DNA from: Oscillospiraceae bacterium
GTDB lineage: Bacteria; Bacillota; Clostridia; Oscillospirales; Oscillospiraceae
Length of the DNA: 64,000 nt
Direction: 5' to 3'
NCBI GenBank assembly: GCA_017516065.1
Contig: JAFWDQ010000003.1
Coordinates: forward strand, 1-64,000
Both the position numbers and the translations under genes were made by a program. Shown piece by piece: positions 17,659 to 27,600 of this stretch. How positions within the stretch are numbered: the stretch's first letter is position 1; every line of letters begins with the position of its first letter. The notes below the pieces were generated by a model, which searched no databases, had not been told where the DNA came from, and saw only the letters and a list, made by a program, of their open reading frames with translations.

Positions 17659-18366
17659 TCACATCTCGCCCCGGCCGGGGAGCACCTCCTGGGGATCCAC
17701 GGACACGCCGTCCCGGAGGACCTCCAGATGAAGGTGCGGGGCCTCCTCCACCTCCGCCAGCGCCGTGGCGCCTACGGCGCCCAGCACATCGCCGGTGCGC
17801 ACCGTGTCCCCGGTGTGCACCGCAGGGACCTCCTGCAGGTTGGCATAGAGACTGCTCAGGCCATCCTCGTGGGTCACCACCACGGTGGTGCCCATGAGGT
17901 CGTCGTCATAGACTGCGCTGACGGTGCCGTCGCACACGGCCAGGACCTCCGTCCCCGGTCCGGCGGCCAGATCGACCCCTGTATGGACCCGCCAGTCCGA
18001 AAGGGTGGGACTGAACACCGGCACATCTGCGGAGTAGACCTGCACCACGCTTCCGTTCACCGGCCAGATCCAGTCCGCCTCCGTCGCCGGCTCGTCCGGG
18101 AGCACGTATACCTCCGGCTTTTCCGGCTCCGGCGGGGTCTCCCCCTCCGGCTGCGGCTCCGCAACTGCCGCCGGAGTCGGCACCGTTACCGGATCCGGCA
18201 GCTCCAGCGTCTCCACCGAAGCCGTCGGCTCCGCCGCCTCGTCTCCGTTTCCCCGGTGCAGCGAGAGCACCGTATAGCCCGTTACGCCTATCGCGATCAC
18301 GCAGGCGAAAAGGGCTATGTAGAAGCCCTTGCCCGCCAGAAAGCGATCCAATCGTTCCTTTGACAT
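17659..18366 (-). CDS. Membrane-anchored M23 (LytM) metallopeptidase, SpoIIQ-like
   Basis: 235-aa predicted cell-wall endopeptidase. A short basic N-terminus is followed by one membrane segment (about residues 15-35, GFYIALFACVIAIGVTGYTV) and a Pro/Glu-rich linker (about 45-95). The M23 domain comes last. Zinc ligands are intact, with HTGVDLAAGPG and HLHLEVL, so it should be catalytic. Topology and length resemble clostridial SpoIIQ, the forespore partner of SpoIIIAH in engulfment, but it lacks the usual sporulation neighbours here. A terminator-like hairpin overlaps its ribosome site, which could tie expression to regulation. Confidence 0.75.
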   Translation of the reverse strand: MSKERLDRFLAGKGFYIALFACVIAIGVTGYTVLSLHRGNGDEAAEPTASVETLELPDPVTVPTPAAVAEPQPEGETPPEPEKPEVYVLPDEPATEADWIWPVNGSVVQVYSADVPVFSPTLSDWRVHTGVDLAAGPGTEVLAVCDGTVSAVYDDDLMGTTVVVTHEDGLSSLYANLQEVPAVHTGDTVRTGDVLGAVGATALAEVEEAPHLHLEVLRDGVSVDPQEVLPGRGEM

Positions 18367-18368
18367 GG

Positions 18369-18413
18369 AAAAAACACCTCCGCAGCACAGTATCGGCCGC
18401 GAAGGTGTTTTTT
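18369..18413 (-). terminator. Terminator hairpin that contains the ribosome site of the M23 gene
   Basis: Minus strand: arms AAAAAACACCTTCGC and GCGGAGGTGTTTTTT (one G-U pair) around a 15-nt loop. The 3' arm holds GGAGG and the T6 run, and the ATG of the M23 gene is 2 nt further on. It ends transcription after the EutH-like gene, and at the same time the ribosome site of the next gene is paired. See findings. Confidence 0.7.
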
Positions 18414-18482
18414 ATACCACGAAATTGAAATTCTCCCGTCTTTCCCCTGCCGGGCAGGCCGGGGACGGTCCGGCGGACCGCG

Positions 18483-19604
18483 TTATGCCTCCGGCGTCTC
18501 CGTTTCGGCAGCGGTCTCCTCCGCCGCGGAGCCGAAGATCCGGCGATAGAAATAGGAGGCCATGCAGATGGCAAACACGCCGGCGCAGACCTTGGCGATG
18601 AGCATGGGCACCACCACGTCCGGCCCGAAGGAAGACGTGACGGCCAGATGACAGCCGAACATACAGCCCGCCGAGGCGGAGAAGGCGGCGAAGATCACCT
18701 TGCCCCGGGAATTCATATTGCAGAAATTGGAGTAGCCGGGGACCAGACTGGTGAGGCCCACGACCATGTTGAGCATCGTCACGTCGTTGACGCCCAGCTT
18801 CTTGCCCAGCTTCTCCAGGGGCCGGTGCAGGATCTTCTGCAGCACAAAGAGCAGGGGCAGGGAGCCGGCCAGGGACAGGACGATGGTGCCCACGGTCTTG
18901 AAGCCGTCGCTGATGGGCTCCAGGTTCGGGATGATCACGAAGCCGGTCATGGCCTGGATCGCCGCGGCGATCAGACCGATGGTAATGATGGCCAGCAGGA
19001 TCCGGGCAAACCACCGGAACACCCGGATCGTACCCTCCGGGGCAAAGAGCAGGCCCAGGACGATGATGACCGCGATGATGACCACGGGGATGATATTCAG
19101 CAGCGCCGTCAGGAAGGGCAGGCCCATGAGGAGGCCGCCGATGAAGCAGGCCACCGGGTCACAGATGTAGGCGGCCAGGATGCCGGTGCCGAAGGGCCGG
19201 TAGTCCTCCTTTTTGATCAGGCCGCAGGCCACGGGGATCGTGAAGGAGATGATGAAGCCCATGACCGTTCCGACGATCAGGCCGCTGTAGTGGGCGATCT
19301 GGATGTTGTCCGTCATGGCCTCCGCCAGCGGGGTGCTGATCTCACAGGAGAGCAGGGAGCCAACCAGCATGGCGGCGTCCGCGTGGATCAGCGAGAAGAC
19401 GGGGGTCAGGGCCCTCTGCAGCCAGCCGGCCAGAGTAGGCGCCAAGACCAGCATGCCGAGGATGGACAGGGCGGTGGGTCCCATCAGGCCCCAGGCCCGC
19501 TCAAACTCGGAGCCCATGCCGAATTTGTTCATGAACAGACGGTCCAGGGCACCCAGAGTGAAGAAAACCGCCATGATTATCATGATGACTTTGCTGATGA
19601 CCAT
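18483..19604 (-). CDS. EutH-like membrane transporter
   Basis: 373-aa integral membrane protein with about 10 hydrophobic segments from residue 3 to 350 and an acidic C-terminal tail. Sequence pattern and length match EutH, a putative ethanolamine permease of eut operons. Landmarks are an N-terminal IIMAVFFTLGALDRL, LLSCEISTPLAEAM near 87, ISFTIPVACGLI near 120 and VVGLTSLVPGYSNF near 272. No other eut gene is in the window, so it is an orphan and its substrate is uncertain. Start ATG at 19604 with AAGGGG. It has its own promoter and a terminator downstream. Confidence 0.75.
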   Translation of the reverse strand: MVISKVIMIIMAVFFTLGALDRLFMNKFGMGSEFERAWGLMGPTALSILGMLVLAPTLAGWLQRALTPVFSLIHADAAMLVGSLLSCEISTPLAEAMTDNIQIAHYSGLIVGTVMGFIISFTIPVACGLIKKEDYRPFGTGILAAYICDPVACFIGGLLMGLPFLTALLNIIPVVIIAVIIVLGLLFAPEGTIRVFRWFARILLAIITIGLIAAAIQAMTGFVIIPNLEPISDGFKTVGTIVLSLAGSLPLLFVLQKILHRPLEKLGKKLGVNDVTMLNMVVGLTSLVPGYSNFCNMNSRGKVIFAAFSASAGCMFGCHLAVTSSFGPDVVVPMLIAKVCAGVFAICMASYFYRRIFGSAAEETAAETETPEA

Positions 19605-19651
19605 CGTTGTTTGCCCCTTTATTTGTTTATTGTTTGTTCAACATGTGCGCC

Positions 19652-19680
19652 ATTGTATCACAGATCAGTGCGCTTTGCAA
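19652..19680 (-). promoter_or_regulatory. Promoter of the EutH-like gene
   Basis: Minus strand: TTGCAA (19680-19675), 17-nt spacer, TACAAT (19657-19652), just after the HAD phosphatase gene ends. Confidence 0.6.
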
Positions 19681-19698
19681 GCGGGCGCGCAGTCGTTT

Positions 19699-20349
19699 TT
19701 ATCGGGCAAACAGCCACAGCTCCAGGGTCTCCAGATCCGGGGCGATGCAGACCGAGGGGAAGTTGCAGAAGGCCGGGGCTTCCGTGGTGCCGGTGGTGAC
19801 GGCGGCAAAGGCCGTCCCCGCCCGGAGGGCCGCCTCCGCGTCGATGACCGTATCCCCCACATACAGCGTCTGGTGCGCCGCCACGCCCATCTTCTCCATG
19901 GCCAGATTCAGGCCCGCCGGGTCCGGCTTCGCCGCCGGAACGTCGCCGCCGGCCACCAGCGCCGTCAGCAGCGGATCCAACCCCAGCCGGGCGGTGATGC
20001 CGGCCAGATGACGGCGCCCCTTGGTGCTGACGATGGCCAGCTTCACGCCGGCCTGCCGGAGGTGGGTCAGGATCTCCATGGCGCCGGGCAGCAGCACCGA
20101 GTCCTCGATCTCCCGGGACACGTCCCGGAACCGGACGGTGAACTCCTCCCGGCGGGCCGGATCCCGGTCTCCGGTGTAGATGCTGTAGCACTCCTCCAGG
20201 GGATGGCCGACGCTCAGCCGCACCTCCTCCCGGGTGGGCCGCTCCGGCCGCCCCATTTTCTCCAGGGCGTCCAGCGCCGCGCCCACGATGGGATCCGTGG
20301 CGTCCCCCAGGGTGTAGTCAAAGTCGAAAATGACTGCCTTGTATCTCAC
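19699..20349 (-). CDS. HAD-superfamily phosphatase (phosphoglycolate phosphatase-like)
   Basis: 216-aa HAD-IA hydrolase. Motif I is VIFDFDYTLGDA, with both aspartates and Tyr where Gly is usual. Motif II is IVSTKG, motif III is AAKPDP and motif IV is YVGDTVID. A helical cap lies between motif I and about residue 85. The substrate is unresolved; family members act on phosphoglycolate, nucleotides or sugar phosphates. The ATG overlaps the cinA stop (ATGA), so translation is coupled to cinA. Confidence 0.85.
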   Translation of the reverse strand: MRYKAVIFDFDYTLGDATDPIVGAALDALEKMGRPERPTREEVRLSVGHPLEECYSIYTGDRDPARREEFTVRFRDVSREIEDSVLLPGAMEILTHLRQAGVKLAIVSTKGRRHLAGITARLGLDPLLTALVAGGDVPAAKPDPAGLNLAMEKMGVAAHQTLYVGDTVIDAEAALRAGTAFAAVTTGTTEAPAFCNFPSVCIAPDLETLELWLFAR

Positions 20350-21602
20350 TTGTCCTCCATTCTCTCCAGAGCGCGGCGGGCCATGTCCATGGCCTTGGTG
20401 GCCGCAACAGTGCGGATGAACTCCCTGCCCCTGCCCAGATTCACGATCTGCACCTGGACGCTGTCCGCCGTGGCCACGCCGATATACACCAGGCCCTCGG
20501 GATTGCCGTTCTCATCCGGGCCGGGGCCCGCCACGCCGGTGACGGAGACGCCGATGTCCACGCCCAGCTTCTCCCGGACCGCCACGGCCATGGCCTCCGC
20601 CGTGACGTTGGACACCGCGCCGAACTCATCCAGCAGCTCTGTGGGGATGCCCAGCAGGTCCCGCTTGGCCTCGTTGCTGTAGACCACTACGCCGCCCCGG
20701 AAGAACCAGGAGGCCCCGGCGATGTCCGTCATCCGCTTGGCGATCAGACCGCCGGTGCAGGACTCCGCCGCCGCCATGGTCTTCTGTCTGATCTTCAGAA
20801 GCCGCAGCACCGCTTCCTCCATGGACTCCACGTCCACGCCGTAGACCACGTCGCCCAGAGCCTGCTTGACGTATTCGATCTCCGGGGCGATGAGGGCCAT
20901 GGCTTCCTCCTCCGACCGGGCCTTGGCGGTGATGCGCACGCAGACCTCGCCGGTGCCGGCGTAGGGAGCCAGGGTGGGGTTGGTCATCTCCACCATGTGG
21001 TCGTGGAGGATGGACTCCACCCGGCTCTCGCCCATGCCGTAGATCCGGACCACCTGGGAGAAGATCATGTCCTCCGACAGGCTGCGCAGATAGGGCATGA
21101 CCCGGGTGCGGAACATGGGCTCGCACTCCCGGGGCGGGCCCGGGAGGATGACCACGTGCTTTCCGTCGGCCTCGAAGGCGCTGCCGGGGGCGGCGCCCCA
21201 GTCGTTCTGGAAGATGGTACAGCCCTCCGGCACCATGGCCTGACGGAAATTGTTCTCCGTCATGGGCACGTTGTTCTTCCGCTTGCGGTACATCGCCACG
21301 ATCCGGGCGGCGCTGCGGTCGTCCATCACCAGCTCTTTGCCGAAGCAGGCGCAGACGACCTCCTTGGTGATGTCGTCATAGGTGGGCCCCAGGCCGCCGG
21401 TGACGATGAGGATGTCGGCCCGGCTTCTGGCCAGCTCCACGGCGGCGGTCATGCGTTCGGCGTTGTCGCCCACCACCACGTGGTGATGGACCTCGATGCC
21501 CAGCTCCGCCAGTCCGCGGGAGATGAACTGCGCGTCTGTATTGATGATATCGCCCAGCAGCAGCTCGGTGCCGACGGCGATGACTTCGGCAACATAGGAC
21601 AT
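20346..21602 (-). CDS. cinA: CinA: nicotinamide-nucleotide amidase / competence-damage protein
   Basis: 418-aa two-domain protein. The N-terminal MoaB-like half has VIAVGTELLLGDIINTDAQF (residues 6-25) and IVTGGLGPTYDDITKE. The C-terminal deamidase half has MAAAESCTGGLIAKRMTD and SVTGVAGPGPDENG, with the catalytic Ser in AESCTGG. It recycles pyridine nucleotides by deamidating NMN. Start at the ATG at 21602, preceded by AGGAGGG; 32 upstream in-frame codons are spacer. Followed, with overlap, by a HAD phosphatase and preceded by thiI. Confidence 0.93.
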   Translation of the reverse strand: MSYVAEVIAVGTELLLGDIINTDAQFISRGLAELGIEVHHHVVVGDNAERMTAAVELARSRADILIVTGGLGPTYDDITKEVVCACFGKELVMDDRSAARIVAMYRKRKNNVPMTENNFRQAMVPEGCTIFQNDWGAAPGSAFEADGKHVVILPGPPRECEPMFRTRVMPYLRSLSEDMIFSQVVRIYGMGESRVESILHDHMVEMTNPTLAPYAGTGEVCVRITAKARSEEEAMALIAPEIEYVKQALGDVVYGVDVESMEEAVLRLLKIRQKTMAAAESCTGGLIAKRMTDIAGASWFFRGGVVVYSNEAKRDLLGIPTELLDEFGAVSNVTAEAMAVAVREKLGVDIGVSVTGVAGPGPDENGNPEGLVYIGVATADSVQVQIVNLGRGREFIRTVAATKAMDMARRALERMEDK

Positions 21603-21678
21603 GGATGGATCCCTCCTGTTTGATTTGTGATTCATATTCGATATTCGGTTTTGGTCGGCAGGCACGGTCAGGGGACCG

Positions 21679-22851
21679 TCACCAGCCGGAGACGACAAGC
21701 TTTTCCACCCCGGCCAGGGCGCTTTCGATCAGCGTCTCGCAGTCCAGGGCGGTCTCGGCCTTCTCCAGCTCCTCCACTGTGGGCCGGAGCTTGGGGTGCC
21801 GGGGGGTAAATACGGTGCAGCAGTCCTCATAGGGCAGCACCGAGGTGTCGAAGGTGCCGATGCGCCGGGCCAGCTTCACCGTCTCCTCCTTGTCCAGCCC
21901 GATGAGGGGCCGGAACACCGGCAGGGTACAGACCTGACCGGTGACGGTCATGGCGTCCAGGGTCTGGCTGGCCACCTGGCCCAGACACTCCCCGGTGACG
22001 ATGGCGCCGCAGCCGGTGTCCAGGGCGATACGCTGGGCGATGCGCATCATGAAGCGGCGCATGATAAGGGTGAAGAGATTTTCCGGACAGTTTTTCCGGA
22101 TGGCCTCCTGCACGGCGGTGAAGGGCACCAGATGCAGGGTCATGCGCCCGGTATACCGGGCCAGAATCCGCGCCAGCTCCTCCACCTTCTCCCGGGCCTC
22201 CGGAGAGGTGTAGGGATAGCTGAAAAAGTGGACGGGCACCAGGGCCATGCCCCGCTTCGCCATGAGATAGGACGACACGGGGCTGTCAATGCCGCCGGAG
22301 AGCAGGGTCACGCCCCGGCCGCCGCTGCCCACAGGCAGGCCGCCGGCCCCGGGAAGGCTCCCGGCGTGAACGTAGGCCGCCGTCTCCCGGATCTCCACGT
22401 AGACCGTCAGATCCGGGTTGTGGACGTCCACCCTTACGTGGGGGTAGGCGTCGTGGAGGGCGCCTCCCACCGCCTGGGAGATCTGGATGGAGGTCATGGG
22501 GAAGCGCTTGTCGGAACGCTTGGACTCTACCTTGAAGCTCTCCGCCCCGGTCATGGCCTCCCGCAGATAGGGGATCGCCGTCTCTACGATGGCGTCCACA
22601 TCCTTGGCGCTGGCTCTGGCCCGGGACATGGCCACGGGGCCGAAGACGTGCTGCAGACGGCGGAACACCTCGTCCATATCCGTCTCCGTTTTCGGCTCCA
22701 CATATACTGTGGACTGCCGGATGGACAGGTCGAATTTCCCCAGAGGCTTCAGACGGCTCCGAATGTCGTTCAGCAGCCGGTTTTCAAATTCATGGCGGTT
22801 GAGGCCCTTGAGGACCATCTCCCCCAGTTTCAGCAGAATGATCTCGTTCAA
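21679..22851 (-). CDS. thiI: tRNA 4-thiouridine synthetase ThiI (TTG start)
   Basis: 390-aa sulfurtransferase for s4U8 in tRNA and for thiazole synthesis. It has an N-terminal ferredoxin-like domain, a THUMP domain (about 60-165) and a PP-loop ATPase domain with VTLLSGGIDSPVSSYLMAKR near 180. The shorter Firmicutes form lacks the C-terminal rhodanese domain. TTG at 22851 gives MNEIILLKLGEMVLKGLNRH, which matches the family start, with AAAGGAG upstream. It lies 19 nt after comM. Confidence 0.93.
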   Translation of the reverse strand: MNEIILLKLGEMVLKGLNRHEFENRLLNDIRSRLKPLGKFDLSIRQSTVYVEPKTETDMDEVFRRLQHVFGPVAMSRARASAKDVDAIVETAIPYLREAMTGAESFKVESKRSDKRFPMTSIQISQAVGGALHDAYPHVRVDVHNPDLTVYVEIRETAAYVHAGSLPGAGGLPVGSGGRGVTLLSGGIDSPVSSYLMAKRGMALVPVHFFSYPYTSPEAREKVEELARILARYTGRMTLHLVPFTAVQEAIRKNCPENLFTLIMRRFMMRIAQRIALDTGCGAIVTGECLGQVASQTLDAMTVTGQVCTLPVFRPLIGLDKEETVKLARRIGTFDTSVLPYEDCCTVFTPRHPKLRPTVEELEKAETALDCETLIESALAGVEKLVVSGW

Positions 22852-22870
22852 AACGACGGTTTCTCCTTTC

Positions 22871-24376
22871 TCAAGAGCCCAGCCTGCGGCTGCGGAACTG
22901 TACCGCCTCGGCCAGGTGGACGGCTTCGATCCGCTCCGCGCCCTCCAGATCTGCGATGGTCCGGGCCACCCGCAGGATCCGGTCATGGGAGCGGGCGGTA
23001 AGTCCCAGCCGCTCGAAGGCCCCCTGCAGGAGCGTCTCCCCCGCCCCGTCCAGGGCGCAGACGGTCCGCAGCTGCGCCGGGCCCAGCTGGGCGTTGCACA
23101 CGCCGCTCCGGGCCAGCTGGCGCCCCCGGGCCGCCTCCACTCTGGCGCGGACCTGGGCAGAGGTCTCGGTGGGCGCCCGGTCGTGAAGCTCCTCATATCT
23201 GACGGCGGGTACCGTCACGTGCAGGTCGATCCGGTCCAGCAGCGGGCCGGAGACCCTGGCAAGATATTTTTCCACGCTGTTCTCCGTGCAGGTGCACCGC
23301 CCCGAAGGGTGGCCGTACCAGCCGCATTTGCAGGGATTCATGGCGCACAGCAGCATGAACCGGGCGGGAAAGGAGACGCTTCCCAGCGCCCGGGAGATGG
23401 TCACGGTCCCGTCCTCCATGGGCTGCCGCAGGGCCTCCAGCGCATCCCGGGAGAATTCGGGCAGCTCGTCTAAAAACAACACGCCGTTGTGGGAAAGGGA
23501 GATCTCACCCGGCTTCGGCCAGGTGCCGCCTCCCGCCAGTCCGGCGTCGGAGATGGTGTGGTGGGGACTGCGGAAGGGCCGCTCCGTCAACAGAGGCTGG
23601 TCCTCCCCGGTGAGGCCCAGAACGGAGTGGATCTCCGTGACCTCCAGAGCCTCCCGGCGGCTCATGGCCGGCAGGATCGAGGGCATCCGGCGGGCCAGCA
23701 TGCTCTTGCCCGCTCCCGGCGGTCCCACCAGCAGGAGATTGTGGCCGCCGGCGGCGGCGATCTCCAGGGCCCGCTTGGCATTCTCCTGCCCCCGGACGTC
23801 ACTGAGGTCCGGCAGGTCATCCGCTGCCGGCGGCGCGGGAACGGGGATGGGAGGCGGGTCCAGCTCCCCCCGGAGGGCCGGCAGCAGCTGGGAGACATGG
23901 TCCAGCGCGAAGATCTCCAGATCCTCCGCCAGGGCCGCCTCCGCGGCGTTCCCCGCTGGGACGTAGAGCCGTCGAAAGCCCGCCCGTTTTGCCGCCAGGG
24001 CCATGGGCAGGACGCCGGGGATCCGCCGCAGGCCGCCGGTGAGGGACAGCTCGCCGATGAAGGCCGCGTCCGCCGGAGGCGGCGGCAGCTCCTCGTTGGC
24101 TGCCAGCAATCCCACCAGAATGGGCAGATCATAGACCGTACCCGCCTTGCGGACGTCCGCCGGGGCCAGATTCACCGTGATGCGGCTGACGGGAAAGGTG
24201 AACTGACTGGACTTCACCGCCGCGCGGACCCGCTCCCGGGCCTCTTTCACGGCGGTGTCAGGCAGGCCCACCACGTCAAAGGCCGGCATCCCGCCGGAGA
24301 GAAAGCACTCCACCGACACGGGATATCCGGCGACGCCGTGGATCCCCAGACTGTTGAGTTTGCAGATCACGTCCAC
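22871..24376 (-). CDS. comM: ComM/YifB-family Mg chelatase-like AAA ATPase
   Basis: About 501 aa. The N-terminal Lon-like domain includes MPAFDVVGLPDTAVKEARER (near 28-47). The AAA core has LLLVGPPGAGKSMLARRMPS, the Walker B region GVLFLDELPEFS, and a zinc-like CNPCKCGWYGHPS segment, followed by the C-terminal Mg-chelatase lid. In naturally competent bacteria ComM helps branch migration during DNA uptake. GTG at 24376 chosen because GGAGG lies 6 nt upstream; two other GTGs within 12 nt are possible. Leads a comM-thiI-cinA-HAD operon. Confidence 0.9.
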   Translation of the reverse strand: MDVICKLNSLGIHGVAGYPVSVECFLSGGMPAFDVVGLPDTAVKEARERVRAAVKSSQFTFPVSRITVNLAPADVRKAGTVYDLPILVGLLAANEELPPPPADAAFIGELSLTGGLRRIPGVLPMALAAKRAGFRRLYVPAGNAAEAALAEDLEIFALDHVSQLLPALRGELDPPPIPVPAPPAADDLPDLSDVRGQENAKRALEIAAAGGHNLLLVGPPGAGKSMLARRMPSILPAMSRREALEVTEIHSVLGLTGEDQPLLTERPFRSPHHTISDAGLAGGGTWPKPGEISLSHNGVLFLDELPEFSRDALEALRQPMEDGTVTISRALGSVSFPARFMLLCAMNPCKCGWYGHPSGRCTCTENSVEKYLARVSGPLLDRIDLHVTVPAVRYEELHDRAPTETSAQVRARVEAARGRQLARSGVCNAQLGPAQLRTVCALDGAGETLLQGAFERLGLTARSHDRILRVARTIADLEGAERIEAVHLAEAVQFRSRRLGS

Positions 24377-24449
24377 CACTCCCCTCCGGTCAGCGGCGGC
24401 CCGGCCGGGCCGCCGCACCGGTGACCTTTGTGCATTTTTCAACAGTCTT

Positions 24450-24478
24450 ATTATAATACACCTCTGTTTACTTTGCAA
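24450..24478 (-). promoter_or_regulatory. Promoter of the comM-thiI-cinA-HAD operon
   Basis: Minus strand: TTGCAA (24478-24473), 17-nt spacer, perfect TATAAT (24455-24450). It diverges from the nifJ promoter 30 nt away. Confidence 0.7.
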
Positions 24479-24507
24479 TTTTTTCTATATTGACCGGGAC
24501 TTTTAAA

Positions 24508-24536
24508 TTTACAAGGCATGCGTTTTGTGTTAGAAT
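24508..24536 (+). promoter_or_regulatory. Promoter of nifJ
   Basis: TTTACA (24508-24513), 17-nt spacer, TAGAAT (24531-24536), about 105 nt before the GTG start. The leader is AT-rich compared with its surroundings. Confidence 0.6.
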
Positions 24537-24643
24537 GGTTTTTACATAATAAAATATGGAAATGGAATGAAAGGCGATCTTTTGAGTCCAAATTGTGCTG
24601 AATTTCCCATCATCCATAAATACTGTACAAGGAGTGAGTTTTC

Positions 24644-27600
24644 GTGACCCGCAAGAAAAAGACAATGGATGGCAACACGGCAGCCGCGCACGTGGCATAC
24701 GCCTTTACCGATGTGGCCGCGATTTACCCCATCACCCCCTCCTCCGTCATGGCTGAACTGGTGGACGCCTGGTCCGCCGCCGGTCAGAAGAATCTGTTCG
24801 GTCAGACGGTCCGCGTGGCGGAGATGCAGTCCGAGGCCGGCGCCGCCGGCGCCGTTCACGGCAGCCTTTCCGCAGGCGCTCTGACCACCACCTTCACCGC
24901 CTCTCAGGGCCTCCTGCTCATGATCCCCAACATGTACAAGATCGCAGGCAGCATGCTCCCCGGCGTGATCCATGTATCCGCCCGGAACGTCGCAGCCCAC
25001 GCTCTGTCCATTTTCGGCGAGCATTCCGACGTCATGGCCTGCCGCGCCACCGGTTATGCTATGCTGGCCTCCACCAATCCCCAGGAGGTCATGGACCTGT
25101 CCGCCGTGGTGCATCTGGCCGCGCTGAAGTCCAGCGCCCCCTTCCTGCATTTCTTCGACGGCTTCCGCACCTCCCACGAGATCCGCAAGGTGGACGTGTG
25201 GGACTATGCCGATCTGGACGATATGCTGGACCGTGAGGATGTGGAGCGCTTCCGCGCCCGCGCCCTCAGCCCCGACCATCCCGTGCTCCGGGGCAGCGCC
25301 CAGAACTCCGACATCTACTTCCAGGTCCGTGAGGCCTCCAACAAGCACTATGCCGATATCCCCGCCGCGGTGGAGGCGTGCATGGCCAAGGTCAACGCCA
25401 AGATCGGCACCAACTATCAGCTGTTCAACTATTACGGCGCCCCCGACGCCGAGACCGTCATGGTGGCCATGGGCTCCGTGTGCGATGCCATCGAGGAGAC
25501 GGTGGATTACCTCAACGCCAAGGGCGAAAAGGTCGGCCTGATCAAGGTCCGCCTGTTCCGGCCCTTCGTCGCCGACCGCTTCCTGGCCGCCGTTCCCGCC
25601 ACCTGCAAGAATCTGGTGGTCATCGACCGCTGCAAGGAGCCCGGCGCCGCCGCCGAGCCTCTGTGCCTGGACGTGTCCTCCGCTCTGCTGGGCTCCGGCC
25701 TGAACTGCCGCGTCATCGGCGGCCGCTACGGTCTGGCCTCCAAGGACACCACCCCCGGCGGCATCATCGCCGCGTTCAAAAACGGTGCGGCGGAGAAGCC
25801 CATCCACGGCTTCACCATCAACATCGTGGACGACGTGACCAACCTGTCCCTGCCCATCACCGAGGAGCCCGTGGTCGGCTCCGCCTCCACCGTGGCCTGT
25901 AAGTTCTGGGGCATCGGCTCCGACGGCACCGTGGGCGCCAACAAGAACACCATCAAGATCATCGGCGACCACACCGACCTGCAGGTCCAGGCCTACTTCC
26001 AGTATGACTCCAAGAAGTCCGGCGGCGTCACCATCTCCCACCTCCGCTTCGGCGCCGACGAGATCAAATCTACGTATTATGTAAACCAGGCGGACTTTGT
26101 GGCCTGCCACGTCCCCGCCTACATCGACAAGTATAAGATCGTCCGGGACATCAAGCCCGGCGGCACCTTCCTGGTCAACTGCGCCTGGGACGCCGAGGAG
26201 CTGGGCAAGCACCTCACCGGCGCGGACAAGCGCCGCATCGCCCAGAACAACATCCAGGTCTATGCCATCGACGCAGTGAGCATCGCCAAGGAGCTGGGGC
26301 TGGGCAACCGCACCAACTCCATCCTGCAGGCGGCCTTCTTCAAGCTGTCCAAGATCATCCCCATCGACGACGCCGTGACCTATATGAAGGACGCTATCGC
26401 CGCCACCTACGGCCGCAAGGGTGAAAAGGTGGTCAAGATGAATCATGACGCCGTGGACGCCGGTCTGGCGAATCTGCGGCTGCTGGAGATCCCCGCCGAC
26501 TGGGCCAACGCCCCCGACGTGGACAGCAAGGCAAATCTGGACATCGCCGATCCCGCGCTGAAGTCCTTTATCGAGGACATCATGATCCCCGTCAACAATA
26601 TGGACGGCGACTCCCTGCCCGTGTCCACCTTCACCGGTATTGCCGACGGCACCATGCCGCAGGGCACCGCCGCCTATGAGAAGCGCGGCGTGGCCAACGA
26701 TGTGCCCGTGTGGATCCCGGAAAACTGCATCCAGTGCAACCAGTGCTCCATGGTCTGTCCCCACGCCGTCATCCGTCCCTTCGTGCTGACGCCCACCGAG
26801 GCCGCCGCCGCTCCCGCCGGTCTGAAGACCGCCCAGATGAACGGCAAGGGCTGCGAGAACTATCGCTTCACCATGTCCATCTCCTCTCTGGACTGCACCG
26901 GCTGCGGCTCCTGCGTCAACGTCTGCCCGGCCAAGACCAAGGCCCTGGCCATGGCGCCGCTGGCCGATCAGACGGCCCAGCAGGAGGTCTTCGACTACTG
27001 CCGTGACAAGGTCCAGCAGAAGGAGGTCCCCTTCGCCGCCAATACCGTGAAGGGCTCCCAGTTCCTCAAGCCGTACTTCGAGTTCTCCGGCGCCTGCGCC
27101 GGCTGCGGCGAGACGCCGTATGTCAAGCTGATCTCCCAGCTGTTCGGCGAGCGCATGTATGTGGCCAACGCCACCGGCTGCTCCTCCATTTACAGCGGCA
27201 GCGCTCCCTCCACCCCCTACACCATCGACGCCAACGGCCACGGCCCCGCCTGGGAGAACTCCCTGTTCGAGGACGCCGCCGAGTTCGGCTACGGCATCAA
27301 TCTGGCCGCCACCCATCGCCGGGCCCGGGCCATTGAGCTGGCCGAGAAGGTCGCGAACTGTGACTGCCCGTATCCCGAGCTCCACGCCGCCGCGGCCGCG
27401 TGGCTGGAGGTCAGGGACGACGTGAACGCCTCCCGGGCCGCCGGCGAGAAGCTGGCCGCCGAGCTGGAGAAGTCCTTCGCCGCCGGTCACGACGGCGCCC
27501 CCGCCCACGAGCTGTACGACCTGCGTGATATGTTCGCCAAGAAGTCCATGTGGATCATCGGCGGCGACGGCTGGGCCTATGATATCGGCTACGGCGGTCT

